Assembly (NCBI RefSeq): GCF_910592395.1
Contig: NC_088311.1
Coordinates: 5,272,501-5,336,500 of the forward strand
Source of the DNA: Lineus longissimus
Taxonomy: Eukaryota > Nemertea > Pilidiophora > Heteronemertea > Lineidae
Direction of reading: 5' to 3'
DNA length: 64,000 nucleotides
The position numbers were made by a program, and so were the translations under genes. Below, piece after piece: positions 36,040 through 47,760 of this stretch. Below the pieces are notes generated by a model. The model did no database searches and was not told the origin of the DNA. It saw nothing but the letters and a program-made list of their open reading frames with translations. The stretch's first letter is position 1; every line of letters starts with the position of its first letter.

Positions 36040-36715
36040 AGGGTTATTGAAGAGTGTACATGTCACATGGAAATTGATATTTGTTCAACAGTTGAGGAGT
36101 ACTAGGACGTTGTTGGAATTTTTTTGAAAATTAGAGATATTGATAAGAGTACATAGATACATAATCACATGAAGTTTGGTTGCAATCCGATCATCAGTTT
36201 CAGGGTAATAGGACTTTGTTTAATTTTCAAGATGGCCACCTGGCGGCCATATTGGTAGATGGATTTGACAGAAAATCAGGGATGTTATAGAGAGCACATA
36301 GATATACAATCACATGAAATTTGGTTGCAATTCGACTTTGTTTAATTTTCAAGATGGCCGCCTGGCGGCCATATTTGAAGTCCGAGGGACAAATTTTGGG
36401 GGTAGGATAGAGGGTCTCTAGATATATGTCCCCACAAGTTTAAAATCTTTTAGCTCAAATAGAAACGAAATGTGTCGCCTATCGGTGATTTAGTGAACTT
36501 CGACCTCTGTGACCTTGAAAAATAGGTCAAATCAAAAACCTGGGTGATATGTCATTTAACCTTACACCCACCATAAAAATTTCATCACTCTACATACAAC
36601 CATTAGCTTCAAAAAGGCAAAAAATATTTCCAAGATGGCCGCCTCGAGGCCAGAAAGTAGGTCATATTGTGAAAAGAAAAATAAGTCTGGGCATATTGCC
36701 CAAAGCTACAATCAC
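36040..36715. repeat. Dispersed repeat copies with the AAGATGGCCGCC word
   Basis: Two diverged tandem copies (about 36130-36260 and 36270-36375) share ATCACATGAA(G/A)TTTGGTTGCA and CAAGATGGCC(A/G)CCTGGCGGCC. A third CAAGATGGCCGCCTC occurs at 36633. The block 36500-36715 (GGTCAAATCAAAAACCTG) is repeated at 37240-37400 on the far side of the minisatellite. Non-coding, transposon-like. Confidence 0.65.
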
Positions 36716-37205
36716 AGTCGTTTCTACCTAAAATGCAAGAAAGCCAGTTGTTTCTTCCTTAAATACAAGAAAGCCAGTCGTTTCTTCCTATAAATGCAAG
36801 AAAGCCAGTCGTTTCTTCCTAAAATGCAAGAAAGCCAGTCGTTTCTTCCTATAAATGCAAGAAAGCCAGTCGTTTCTTCCTAAAATGCAAGAAAGCCAGT
36901 CGTTTCTTCCTAAAATGTAAGAAAGCCAGTCGTTTCTTCCTATAAATGCAAGAAAGCCAGTCGTTTCTTCCTAAAATGCAAGAAAGCCAGTCGTTTCTTC
37001 CTAAAATGCAAGATAGCCAGTCGTTTCTTCCTATAAATGCAAGAAAGCCAGTCGTTTCTTCCTAAAATGCAAGAAAGCCAGTCGTTTCTTCCTAAAATGT
37101 AAGAAAGCCAGTCGTTTCTTCCTAAAGTGCAAGAAAGCCAGTCGTTTCTTCCTAAAGTGCAAGAAAGCCAGTCGTTTCTTCCTATAAATGCAAGAAGGCC
37201 AGTCT
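36716..37205. repeat. 30/31-bp minisatellite, about 16 units
   Basis: The unit is CAGTCGTTTCTTCCTAAAAT followed by GCAAGAAAGC; a longer variant reads CCTATAAATG. Short and long variants alternate irregularly, with rare AATGTAAG, AAGTGCAAG and GATAGCC variants. It is pyrimidine/purine skewed and non-coding. It sits between two copies of another dispersed repeat. Confidence 0.93.
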
Positions 37206-37224
37206 CTCTCTCAGAAAAACAGAC

Positions 37225-38065
37225 CTCCGTGACCTTGAAAATCAGGTCAAATCAAAAACCTGTATGATATGTGATGTGTCCTTGCTAGGAGAACTTACCA
37301 TAAAGATTTTATCGAAAAACGAGTCACTCATAAGAGGGATAACACACTTTTTAGGTTTCCACTTCTGGTCAAGTCAAGAATTAGATCGGACCGAAATTCA
37401 TTGTCAGAGGTCACCAGACCTGGGGGTCCTGTCTACAAAGTTTCAAGTTCATAGCTCTAGCGGTTGAGAAACGTGCCACTGTTTTTTAAACAGGATACAG
37501 ACGACGACGATGACGCTGACGGACACAGTAGTATCGTATAGACTCCCCTATGATGAGCCAAAAACATAAGTGTGCAATATTTTGTTTTAGGCAAGTATTG
37601 TGGGGTTATTTCAAACTCTTGACAAGCATGAGTTGAAGATTCAGATGAAAGCACATGTACTTATATCACAGTATTCGCATAGTTTGAAGAAAATCAAAAT
37701 GTATTTTAAAAATAATTTAGTTACCAAGTGCCCATCAATTAAATAAACAGGCCAAGCATAATGAAATCAAACTGTGTTGTATTCAAAGAGGATGGTAAAG
37801 TTGGATGAGCATGTTATTGTGTCATGTAGTGTTAGGTTTGATAAGAGACATATCACACTTTTTATATTTTCAGTTTTGGCCCCCTGGTGGCCAAGTCATG
37901 AACCAGACCGGACCGAAATTCAGTGTCAGAGTACCTCTGACGTAGGGGGTCATGTGTACAAAGTTTCAAGTTCATAGCACTAGCGGTTAAGAAATGTGCC
38001 ACACAGGATACGGACGACGACGGACACGGGGCTATCGTATAGACTCCCCTAACGGTGAGCCAAAA
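37225..38065. repeat. Two copies of a dispersed element ending in a GACGACGACGG-rich tail
   Basis: Copies at about 37290-37560 and 37800-38065 share AAGTTTCAAGTTCATAGC, CTAGCGGTT(G/A)AGAAA, a GGATAC(A/G)GACGACGACG tail and TATCGTATAGACTCCCCT followed by GAGCCAAAAA. The tails differ in length. No coding capacity; the element is probably non-autonomous. Confidence 0.7.
37571..37747 (+). repeat. Dispersed repeat, copy 1 (copy 2 at 43207-43391)
   Basis: GTGCAATATTTTGTTTT, GGCAAGTATTG, GACAAGCA(T/A)GAGTTGAAG, ATGAAAGCACATG and TTTAGTTACCAA occur in order in both places, in direct orientation. The two copies are clearly homologous but diverged. Confidence 0.8.
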
Positions 38066-38970
38066 AGCCTTCACTAAAGCTAAATCAATAAAACCTTTCA
38101 CTAAAGGTACGCTACCTTCCCCTAAAATCAATGGTGAAACAGCAAAATTGCCAGCTGCAATGTCAAATATGAACCGAGTTATCACCAATTTTAGGTCCAG
38201 AGAGGCAGTCATCTTGGATTTCCTATGATGCAATTACCTTACAACCTCACAAATAGTCTTCAAGGATTCTGTCACCCCTAAAACACATTGCTCGACACCA
38301 AAAGTGCCAGCTTAAATTTAATATGAACTTTGTTATGGCCAACAGCAGATGGTGGCCGTTCTCGGACTCATCAAAATATTCATCCTATGTCAAATATGAA
38401 GCGACATATAGCCCAAAATATGATGTGGCTGCCATCTTGTTTTTGATGTCAAATTTTGATACCCCGCTGCCGAAACTTTCCAAAACTTTTGACATAATTT
38501 TGTCTAAAAGAAGCACTGTTATGCGAAAAACACCAAAATATGTTTCCGATCAAGTTTTTATTTTTTTGAGGGGGTTGGGGTCCATCATGCATGCCAGACT
38601 GAAGTAGTGGAAGCCACTGAGCGATGCATAGTTAACCCTTTCAGGACAAGTCTTGCAAAATTGCGAGCACCACAATACCTCCGTTCTGGATGCGTCTCGC
38701 AGAAATGCAAGTTCGACGATCTTTTCACTACATCGGTTTTCCAGTTATTTCTTATGACGATCCGCATTTCATAACTGCTTGGAGGGCATTCCTGACATCC
38801 ATGGGAATACCTTTTCTATTCATGCCAACTTCATAGCGATTCTTGCAAAGCCGATATTTGCTTTCAAAAACTTTCGATTTTGGACGAAAAAACTTGAAAA
38901 ATATCCAGTCCAGAGTGGAGGTTTAGGAAAAAATATTCAGTCCTGTAAAGGTTAAGTTAGAGCATGGTAT

Positions 38971-39720
38971 ATTGAAAATGAACTCATGATCAATGACACT
39001 AAAACTGAGTTTGCCATCTTTGGCACACGGCAGCAGTTTGCAAAGGTGAGCATGGCATCAATAAAGATTGGAGGGACAGATATCCAACCAGTCCAATGTG
39101 TCCGCAATCTCGTGCATGGTTTGATTGCAACATGGAGACACACGTAAACAAAATGTGTGCCAAGGCCTACTTTGGTCTCTATCGGTTACGACAAATCCGA
39201 ACCATTCTGTCGGAAAAATCCACCAAGACCTTGGTATATGCTTTATCATCGCCCACCTTGACTATTCTAATGATCTCCTAAATGGTATCCCACCAAGTTT
39301 TTGAACCGAATCCAACCGGTTTTCAACTCTGCCGCAAGAGTTGTGTGTTTGGTGGGAAAGTTTGACCATATTTCCCCTGTGCTGGTTCACATGCACTCAC
39401 GGGCTACCACTGAGTCAAGCTCAGGATCCAGTACCAAGATTCTGCTCCTGTTGTTCAAGTGCTTGACTGGGAAGGCTCCAGGATATCTCAGATCCATGAT
39501 TCAGTTAAGAAGGATCGGTGGGAAAGTTTGACCATATTTACCCTGTGCAGGTTCACCTGCACTGGCTATCAGTCAAGCTCAGGATCCAGTACCAAGATTC
39601 TGCTCTTGGTGTTCAAGTGCTTGACTGGGGAGGCTCCAGGATCGATCAAAGCCTGCCTCAAAAGCTTTTTTTAGCCCAGGCAAGTAGCCTCCATTTTCGA
39701 ACAATCAGAACATCTCTTAC
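38971..39720 (+). pseudogene. Broken CR1/L2-like LINE reverse-transcriptase remnant
   Basis: In pieces across frames the plus strand reads NDTKTEFAIFGTRQQFAKV, then WFDCNMETHVNKMCAKAY, GLYRLRQIRTILSEKSTKTL, LLNGIPP.FLNRIQPVFNSA, ARVVCLVGKFDHISPVLVH, HWL.VKLRIQY and LLLVFKCLTGKAPGYLRSM. This is the usual C-terminal half of non-LTR reverse transcriptases of the CR1/L2 type. Frameshifts and stops interrupt it, so it is inactive. A segment of about 170 bp (39350-39510) is repeated at 39525-39640. A short more distal tail (WNDL..) may extend to about 39900. Confidence 0.82.
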
Positions 39721-40399
39721 GGAATGATCTCGGCAACTGCAGTAGTATCCGACAGCCTACAACCCTGTGCCCATCAAGCGGAAAAATGCACTGCACTTGC
39801 CTTAGTTGGACCATTGCCAAAACAGGTGAGGAGGTTGAACACCTGCCATCGGCGTTGACCTTTACCCTCTTTACGTTCTCGCGCTGTGATTCGGGCACGC
39901 GCATGCTGACAAAACAGGAAAATCAATGGAATCCGTCAGGGGTTTGTGGAGCTCCAGTACTGACGCAAACGCATGAGTCAGGATGGTGGGGGTCAGGTGC
40001 TAACTGAACCTACTCAGATGGAAAATCAGAATTTCCCTGTGACATTTAAATTACAGGTAGCAGGGCATCCAATCAAAATATCCCCTCTATACTGCTGCTT
40101 TTCTAAAATCATCAGGGGGACCCAGAGTCGATTCCAATTGTGCTTTGAGACTGTTGTGGGTGGTCAACTTAAAAGCATTTCTTTTTAATGAAAAGTGCTA
40201 CACTTTGGGTGTGACCAATTTTTGTGACTTTTTAACCTCTGGTGGTCATGATGGTCAACTAATCAAATTCTATCTAAGACCAAATTGTAGCACACATCAA
40301 AGACAAAGATAATGAGTGGTCATAAGTAGTCACAAGATGTTCCAATGCTGAGCTGTAGCCAATTTACTTTTCCCTACCCCCAAAAAAATAGAGCAGGTG

Positions 40400-41690
40400 T
40401 AACTTGTTCAGAGGAAACCTGTGGATAACGGGTCCAACCAGCAGGGAAACCGCGCTACCTGGCCTGACCTGACCTGGGGGCTTTCACCCCAGGTTGCGTG
40501 CGAGATCAAAACATCAGCTTGGGGAAAAAAAAATTGAGACTGATCAAATGCTACGATATCATATATAAAGCCTGAGCCTGAGCCTGATCTGAACACGTGA
40601 ACTGGTTCAGAGGCAACCAGTGGACAACCTGTCTAACCAGCAGGGAAACCGTCTAGCCTGACCTGACCTGGGGGCTTTCACCCCAGGTTGCGTGCGTGAT
40701 CAAAACATCAGCGTGGGGAAAAACAAATTGAGACTGATCAAATGCTACGATATCATATATAAAGCCTGAGCCTGACCTGAAAACATGAACTGGTTCAAAG
40801 GCAACCAGTGGACAACCTGTCTAACCAGCAGGGAAACCGTCCAGCCTGACCTGACCTGGGGGCTTTCACCCCAGGTTGCGTGCGAGATCAAAACATCAGC
40901 GTGGGGGAAAAAAAATTGAGACTGATCAAATGCTACGATATCATATATAAAGCCTGAGCCTGAGCCTGACCTGAACACGTGAACTGGTTCAGAGTCAACC
41001 AGTGGACAACCTGTCTAACCAGCAGGGAAACCGTCTAGCCTGACCTGACCTGGGGGCTTTCACCCCAGGTTGCGTGCGTGATCAAAACATCAGCGTGGGG
41101 AAAAACAAATTGAGACTGATCAAATGCTACGATATCATATATAAAGCCTGAGCCTGACCTGAAAACATGAACTGGTTCAAAGGCAACCAGTGGACAACCT
41201 GTCTAACCAGCAGGGAAACCGTCTAGCCTGACCTGACCTGGGGGCTTTCACCCCAGGTTGCGTGTGAGATCAAAACATCAGTGTGGGGAAAAACGAATTG
41301 AGACTGATCAAATGCGACAATATCATATATAAAGCCTGAGCCTGACCTGAAAACGTGAACTGGTTCAAAGGCAACCAGTGGACAACCTGTCTAACCAGCA
41401 GGGAAACTGTCTAGCCTGACCTGACCTGGGGGCTTTCACCCCAGGTTGCATGCGAGATCAAAACATCAGCGCGGGGAAAAACAAATTGAGACTAATCAAA
41501 TGCTACGATATCATATATAAAGCCTGAGCCTGACCTGAAAACGTGAACTGGTTCAGAGGCAACCAGTGGACAACCGGTCTAACCAGCAGGGAAACCGTGT
41601 AGCCTAGCCTGACCTGACCTGGGGGCTTTCACCCCAGGTTGCGTGCGAGATCAAGACATCAGAGTGAAACAAAATTACGAGACTGATCAA
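40400..41690. repeat. 188-195-bp satellite array with internal hairpin, about 7 units
   Basis: Equivalent positions recur at 40475, 40670, 40858, 41052, 41240, 41428 and 41621. Each unit holds CCTGACCTGACC, the hairpin CCTGGGGGCTTTCACCCCAGG-like (stem CCTGGGG/CCCCAGG), GATCAAAACATCAGCG, ACTGATCAAATGCTACGATA and ATATAAAGCCTGAGCC. Units of 188 and about 194 bp alternate through an extra GAGCCT step. Degraded relatives extend to about 42110. No continuous coding frame. Confidence 0.92.
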
Positions 41691-41699
41691 ATGCGATGG

Positions 41700-43200
41700 T
41701 ATCGCACAAGCGAACACAGGATCTTGAAGTAAAAACTGCAAATCAATTAAGATGAAGAAAACCCAAAGATATTCAAAAGGAACCTGCATGTGGTCCGGTA
41801 CCACCTGTTCTGACCTGACCCGAGTCTGGTCTGAACAAGTGAACTGGTCAGAGGCAACCAGCTGAAGACCAACTAGCGGGGAAACCGTGCTACCTGGCCT
41901 GACCTACCTGGGGGCTTGCACCCCAGGTTACGTTTGAGATCAAAACACCAGAGGGGACAAAAGAAAAAGAGATTAATGGCTAGGGGCCATGAAAACAGAT
42001 GCCACAGTTTCACAGCTGACCTGAACAGGTGAACAGATTTAGAGGCAACCAGTGAATAACCAGTCCAACAAGCAGGGAACCCATGAAGATTAGCCTGACC
42101 TCACCTAACAAAGGTTACAGAAAATCATTTGAATCTTGGAATAACCCCCCCCAAAAAAATTTCTTTTTAATTTCTTTTTTTTTTACAATATTTTTCTTGT
42201 TCCATGAAATGCAGGAAACCTGAAGATATTCAAAAGACTCCAATTCAAAACCTATCAGTGCCATTCACAGATGCCAGCATAAATGAGAATATTTCTTTCC
42301 TAGAAGTCGAAAACCTATTACAAGTAGACAAATGCATTCACAGCTTGATAACAAAATAATTTTATGGGAAATTTATTTCAACATTGTTGTTTCATCTCAT
42401 CTATTGATGATATTGTTGGTCTGTGTTCCAATGATGGCTTGTTGATGGTTCAATTCTTGATGGTGTTGGTGATGATATCTTTGTCTCCAGGCTACTCAGT
42501 TTCAATTGCTTCTCTTTGCAAAGGAGTCTTTCAACATGGTTGAAATAAAGTTTTCTGACCTACCGGTTGAATTAAAGTCTTCTGGCCTACCTGTTGAAAG
42601 GAAAGGGTAACATTAGTACAAGTAATTCTATTACAATCATATAACTAAATAACTCAGCAGGTTTCTGCATCCATTAATGAGTCATGGGCAGGCTATAATT
42701 GGGGTATTGGTAATCATGGAGGTTGCATCAGCTACAGTATTCCAACTCTGGTTGGACTCGGGGAACCTTAGGCTGAGCCCAATTTCTCTCTATAAACCAG
42801 TGAGATTTCACTGCAAATCAGTCAGTTCTGGCTCACTCAAGTTTGCCTAGCCTATCCACGACTTCGGTCCCATTTACTACCGACTGCCTGAGTCAGAACC
42901 CTCACCAGAGTAAAACAGAGCCAGAAGTTCTGCCAGTTCTACAATAAACGTGACACCAGAAGAGAAGTCTTCCTCGAGTTGTGTATTGCAGACAAGGATA
43001 AAGCAGCCCTGCTGTGTATTACTGTGTTTGGGGGGGGGGGGGGAGAGGGGGTGTTACTTAATACCTTACCTTATAATGCTGTTTCAGTACTTAGCGTGTC
43101 CCTCCTGTCCATTGCCATGCTGTCATGTTTCTTGGATATGCCTCAGGTTGGCATCTCCCTCCATCATCGTAGAGCTGAAATAAAATAGGGTTTTTTTTAA
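41700..43200. other. Satellite tail and non-coding spacer
   Basis: Degraded satellite continues to about 42110. The remainder is AT-rich. The segment 42360-42600 (TCATCTCATCTATTGATGAT, TTTGTCTCCAGGC) is a diverged relative of 44640-44850. A poly-G run lies at 43028-43044. Confidence 0.35.
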
Positions 43201-43206
43201 CACAGG

Positions 43207-43391
43207 GTGCAATATTTTGTTTTTGGCAAGTATTGAATTATTTTTTTTAATTCACGACAAGCAAGAGTTGAAGATTGAAATGAAAGCACATGCACTATAC
43301 ATCACAGTATTTGCATAGTTTGAAGCAAATCTGAATGCAATAAAAATACTTTAGTTACCAATGAGTCAGTGTGGCCATTAATTGAATAAAT
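43207..43391 (+). repeat. Dispersed repeat, copy 2 (copy 1 at 37571-37747)
   Basis: Direct-orientation relative of 37571-37747, sharing GTGCAATATTTTGTTTTTGG, GCAAGAGTTGAAGAT, GAAAGCACATGCAC and TTTAGTTACCAATG. Confidence 0.8.
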
Positions 43392-46353
43392 AGATGGATT
43401 GGTTTGGAAACAGGACTGTAGATGGCATCTCTACAAGGCGCTGTGGAACCAATAACAAAATGCACATGCGTGGGAAACAAAACGGTGGTCAGACATGTAC
43501 AGGTGTGCCTAAAGTGACATTAATTCTAACATTGACTGCAAGTCTTAAATAGAACAGATATAAACAATATATGAATACAATAAACAGAAACATCAAGATT
43601 TTCATCTACTTTATTATCTACTATCCTTTACACTTCACATGAATCTTACAAAGTCGCATGATGATTTTGTCACTCGTAGAGACAAGCAAGAGCAAACCGA
43701 ACACATGTTCTGATGATGTTTTTATCTGGACGCCCTAAAATTGAACACGTGACACTGAAGACAAAGCAAGTTGCACATGATGTCCGATCAGCGACTGTAC
43801 TGTCACCGAGTTATCAAGTCAAAAGATCAACAATAAAATAGTAAGGTCAAAGTTGTCTTTTTGCAATGCATGGATCAAATTCCACGGTGATCCTCTCAGA
43901 AGATTCGAAGACAGTAATATTGGCACCGTCTCTAGGTTCCAGCAAAAATCAATAACTGTCTTTAAAGATATCGTTTGTCACTGAATTATCAGTTCTAATT
44001 GGCATCTGGCAACTCTGACCAGTCCACTTGGCATTTCATGTCAAATGGGTTGCAAGCCTTTTCAAATAAAGTCAAAGATTTCAGATTGTCTAGAGCGCCC
44101 TCATTCCTCCTGCCTCTGGTGGTGTTGTCCTATTACATGAAGACTCTTGAAGACTTGTTTTGGGGCAATAACTGAAAGAAAGGTTGGCAAACCAGAAAGA
44201 AGGCCACCACGAAACAGAGGAAAGAGAGGAAACTGAGGACTGAGGCTCGGTCTGCAGCTAATATCTGTGACATCATAATAAATACGGGAAATCTTAATCC
44301 CCAAACAAGCAACCTCCTTTTCGGGGCAGTTATATTCAAAAGTTTATACCCTTGCGACGGGTGCAAAATGCACGTTCATTGGATCGGAAAATTAGATCAC
44401 ATCAGACTATTTATTTAGACAAGAAGAATTGATTTTTAAAATCGCACACAACAGCATATCTGAAGGCATTGAAATGCATATGTTCGACATTTAAGATAAA
44501 TATGCAAAGATTACCTCTTAAATGACATGATTTTAGCCCTTCTTTCTTTCTTTCGTTTCGACATGGCCCAGTAACAGAGAGCATGGCAGCATTGTTATGC
44601 TTGGGACATTTTCATAAACATGATAAAGTAACATTTTAACATCAGTTTCATCATCCCGTCTATTGATGATATCAGCGGCCTATCACGATTCAATGGTATC
44701 TTGCTTATGACTAATTCTTGATGTTATTGGTATTGATGCGGTCTCTTCGTCTCCAGGCAGCATACCCAAATTAATCAGCTCTCTCCTCAAGGGGGTCTTT
44801 GGAGATGGTCAAATTTACCCTTTTTTTGCACAGTCTCACCTACCTGCGAGTGGAGGAGAAGGGATGTTACAATTACCTTACCTTAAAATAATGTTTCCTC
44901 CAACAATGTGTGTCCTATACTGCGTTTGTCCGTATCCTCCTGTTGTAGTCCATCCTCAATGCTGTCCGAGATTGTGGCTCCATCCTGAATCCGTCTCCCT
45001 TCATCATTTACTGTCTATATTGTTGTCCAGTCGAAGCTGGAATTTGATTTAAAGAAGTTAATATTGTGCAGAAATCAACAAGTTTTCTAATTCTTACTCT
45101 ACAGCAATTGCTCTGTAGGCCTAATCTTCAGTCTTGGGATGAATTTGGACTTCTACTTGGAATCTTCCTGTTGGCCATCTTTGCAGATTTGAATTACATG
45201 TATATTTACACTCAAATCATGTCTTGGCATAATGTTGAAGACTGGTCCTTCTGATTTATCAACAAAATATCTTGTAACTGGCATCAAAGTCAAAACAGTA
45301 GCAAATTGACAAATCGTTCCTACACTACTCACTTCTATCAACTGTCCATCACATGCTAAGACCCCCCCCCCCCCATTTTGTCAAGGATCACAACAATGGG
45401 GAGATTTATCACATGTTGAAAGCCATTTCTGCACTTCGTTGGTGACTACCCGGCATGCCCTTATTTGACATACACATGTCAATCAAGTAATGAACTGTGA
45501 ATCAATAAGCCAATGAAAATGAGGCAACGTGAAAAAGGATGCCACGCCTCTATATTTGGGAGATGGATTGCCAATACCCTTCAAAGGGAGGCTGCCATGG
45601 GTCAGTTGACAACTGCTCCCTCGTGTGATGCTCCCTGGTTGTTGATTTACTTTAGTATCCTCTTAGTCGATTATCTAATAATGTTGATTACATCCTCCAG
45701 CCAAGCTTTTTGATTTTTTTCACTCAAAGGATACAGGTACATGGGGGGGGGGGGGAGGGGGGACCTTACCTTACCTTGCATTTCCATCAAGACAGAGTTT
45801 GACATCCTCAGCATTCCATTCCACACAAATGACATTTGATTTGTCTCCAACATGTCTCTCCCAAATCCTGTTCACAGTCCAGGCGTTGATGTCCTTCCGT
45901 GTCATCCATCTCCTTTGCTCTGGGATTGTCGTCGCAGCATCAGTTCTGTCACCTTCTTTCATCGTCATCTCCATCCTGGCTCTCATCTCTACACATGTCA
46001 AACAGTTGAATGAAAAAAAGATGTAAGAATTTAAACATTTTGATATTTAAGACTTAAAAGAAGACAATCTTTGAAGATATGTTTTTACATCAAGTCATCA
46101 GTCCGTCACAACAGAGTGATCATCCCCACAGAATGCTGAAATTCTGGTTGCCGAGCTGCTTAATCATCAAGTGAGTTATAAACTAGCATTCTTCTGACAT
46201 TCCTTTTCCCAAGATTCTTGAATCCTAAGTTTTCTTTTTTCACAGGTTTTCAAATCATTTCTTCTAGCAATGCAATGACTGAATGAGACAGTTTTGCTGA
46301 AAGCGTGAAATTCATTTGAGTATATTTGACCAAGATCAAGAGAAATTTCATTC
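43392..46353. other. Non-coding spacer with repeat relics
   Basis: No supported gene. 44640-44850 is related to 42360-42600. Poly-C (45361-45374) and poly-G (45743-45757) runs are present. A possible exon-like block on the minus strand at 45775-45988 is treated as a finding. Confidence 0.3.
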
Positions 46354-46392
46354 CGTATGCGTATACGCATACGTATACATGTACGTACACGT
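46354..46392. other. 39-bp alternating purine-pyrimidine tract
   Basis: Strict alternation CGTATGCGTATACGCATACG and on to CACGT. It includes the perfect palindrome ATGCGTATACGCAT. Such tracts can adopt Z-DNA or cruciform structure; that is general knowledge, not shown here. Confidence 0.75.
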
Positions 46393-47760
46393 TGTAGATC
46401 TCAACGTCCCTACTGTTATTTCATGCCCTCATTAATTATTCAAGATGGGCACGGGTGGTGTCCCCAAAAATGAAATTTACATACAGTGTACACGAGAGTG
46501 TGCATACAGGCGCCATGACGCCGGCGGCAGCAAAAAGCGAGTTTTTCTCATCGATCGCCCCGAGATCAGAGTAATTTTTTCATGTTCAACATGTTCAGAC
46601 CTTTTCATTTTCTTGACGCGCAACTTACGAGAAAGCGCTATGATATTCATCGACGGAATGAAACAATGTATTTCGCTATGAATGATGACGAGCACGCCCT
46701 TTTCAGATTTCGATTCGGGCCGTCTTCGTTTCAAGTTGCTGTCATTTTGGTGTTGATTTTGTGTGGTAACTTTCCCCAAAAAGACATCAAAGGAAACTTT
46801 AGTTAATTGGTTGATAAACTGTATAAATTTGGACAACTTCGTCATTCAAAACGCTGAGAATTCGCCGAAATCATTTCAATGCATGGTTTGAACCACGTGC
46901 ACCTCAGACGCAAAAAGAGAAGCAGGATGATTTCGGCTCGTTGACCAAGTGTAATCCACTCAATTTTAGATATTTTAGGCCTAACAAATTTCGGGAATTC
47001 CAAAAGACGATTTGAACCGTGAAAAATTAATAAATGTCAACAAAATTAGACAATTTGACGAAATAGCAATGAGAACTCACCCGACATACATCCAACCGAA
47101 GGGCGCGTCCATGAAATAATGAGCGCGAAAGATATCAAACTGAGGCAGACGCTGCTGAGACTAGACTGGCTGGCCCCTCCCATTTCGACCATTCACGTTG
47201 AAGCTACAGACGGGCTGGACAACCTCGTTCTAACAAATTTGTCTTGCTATATCTCCCTTGCGCACAAAATCCGAGAGTTCGGTCGGTGGGGCGAGCCAAG
47301 GTTTATCGGCGGGAAACGGCAGAAGGACCGAGGTTTCGCAGGCCGAACGAAGTTCAATGGGGCCGGGCGAGGGTGTGACACTTGCCAAGGTCTTTCCGCG
47401 GGAAACGACACTAGGCAGCTTTCAAAGGCCTTTCAAAGAGCTTGGTGAACGGCGAAGTGCTTAAATGCATTTTAAAGAGGTTTTTTTATTTCCCCGATTC
47501 CTCCAACATGGATGACACCACAGACATTCGTACTTCGCATTGCCCAAGAACCAGCTGGAAGAGACGCCAAAGAACGGCCACACCCCATCTTGACCCTCAA
47601 TGTACTCAGCTTTAGTACCAAAGTACTTTGCTTTAGTTCAGAACGCGATGGACCACTACTTCGTCCCCAGCGACGGACCGTACAAGTCGTGGGGCGAACA
47701 GCGACAACAAGCCTGTCGGCGACACCATTGTTCAGCGAGAGAGACACTGGCAGGTTGTGA
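46393..47760. other. Spacer with a GC-richer block (47120-47460)
   Basis: The block 47120-47460 is GC-richer than its surroundings and is open on the plus strand from an ATG at 47119, but the translation matches nothing recognised. It might be a promoter or an unrecognised exon. No splice-supported model could be built. Confidence 0.25.

Noticed and set aside
36716-37205. CRISPR-like regular repeats
   Set aside because: The units abut without unique spacers and the host is an animal; it is a minisatellite.
45066-45254. Plus-strand frame with a hydrophobic stretch (FGLLLGIFLLAIFADL)
   Set aside because: Short, no start context or neighbouring exons and surrounded by repeat relics.
46477-46845. 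122-codon minus-strand frame
   Set aside because: The opposite strand is also open, no splice context and no family match.
47119-47448. 109-codon plus-strand frame in a GC-richer block
   Set aside because: No recognisable protein character and an overlapping alternative frame is open too; kept only as a note in the spacer entry.
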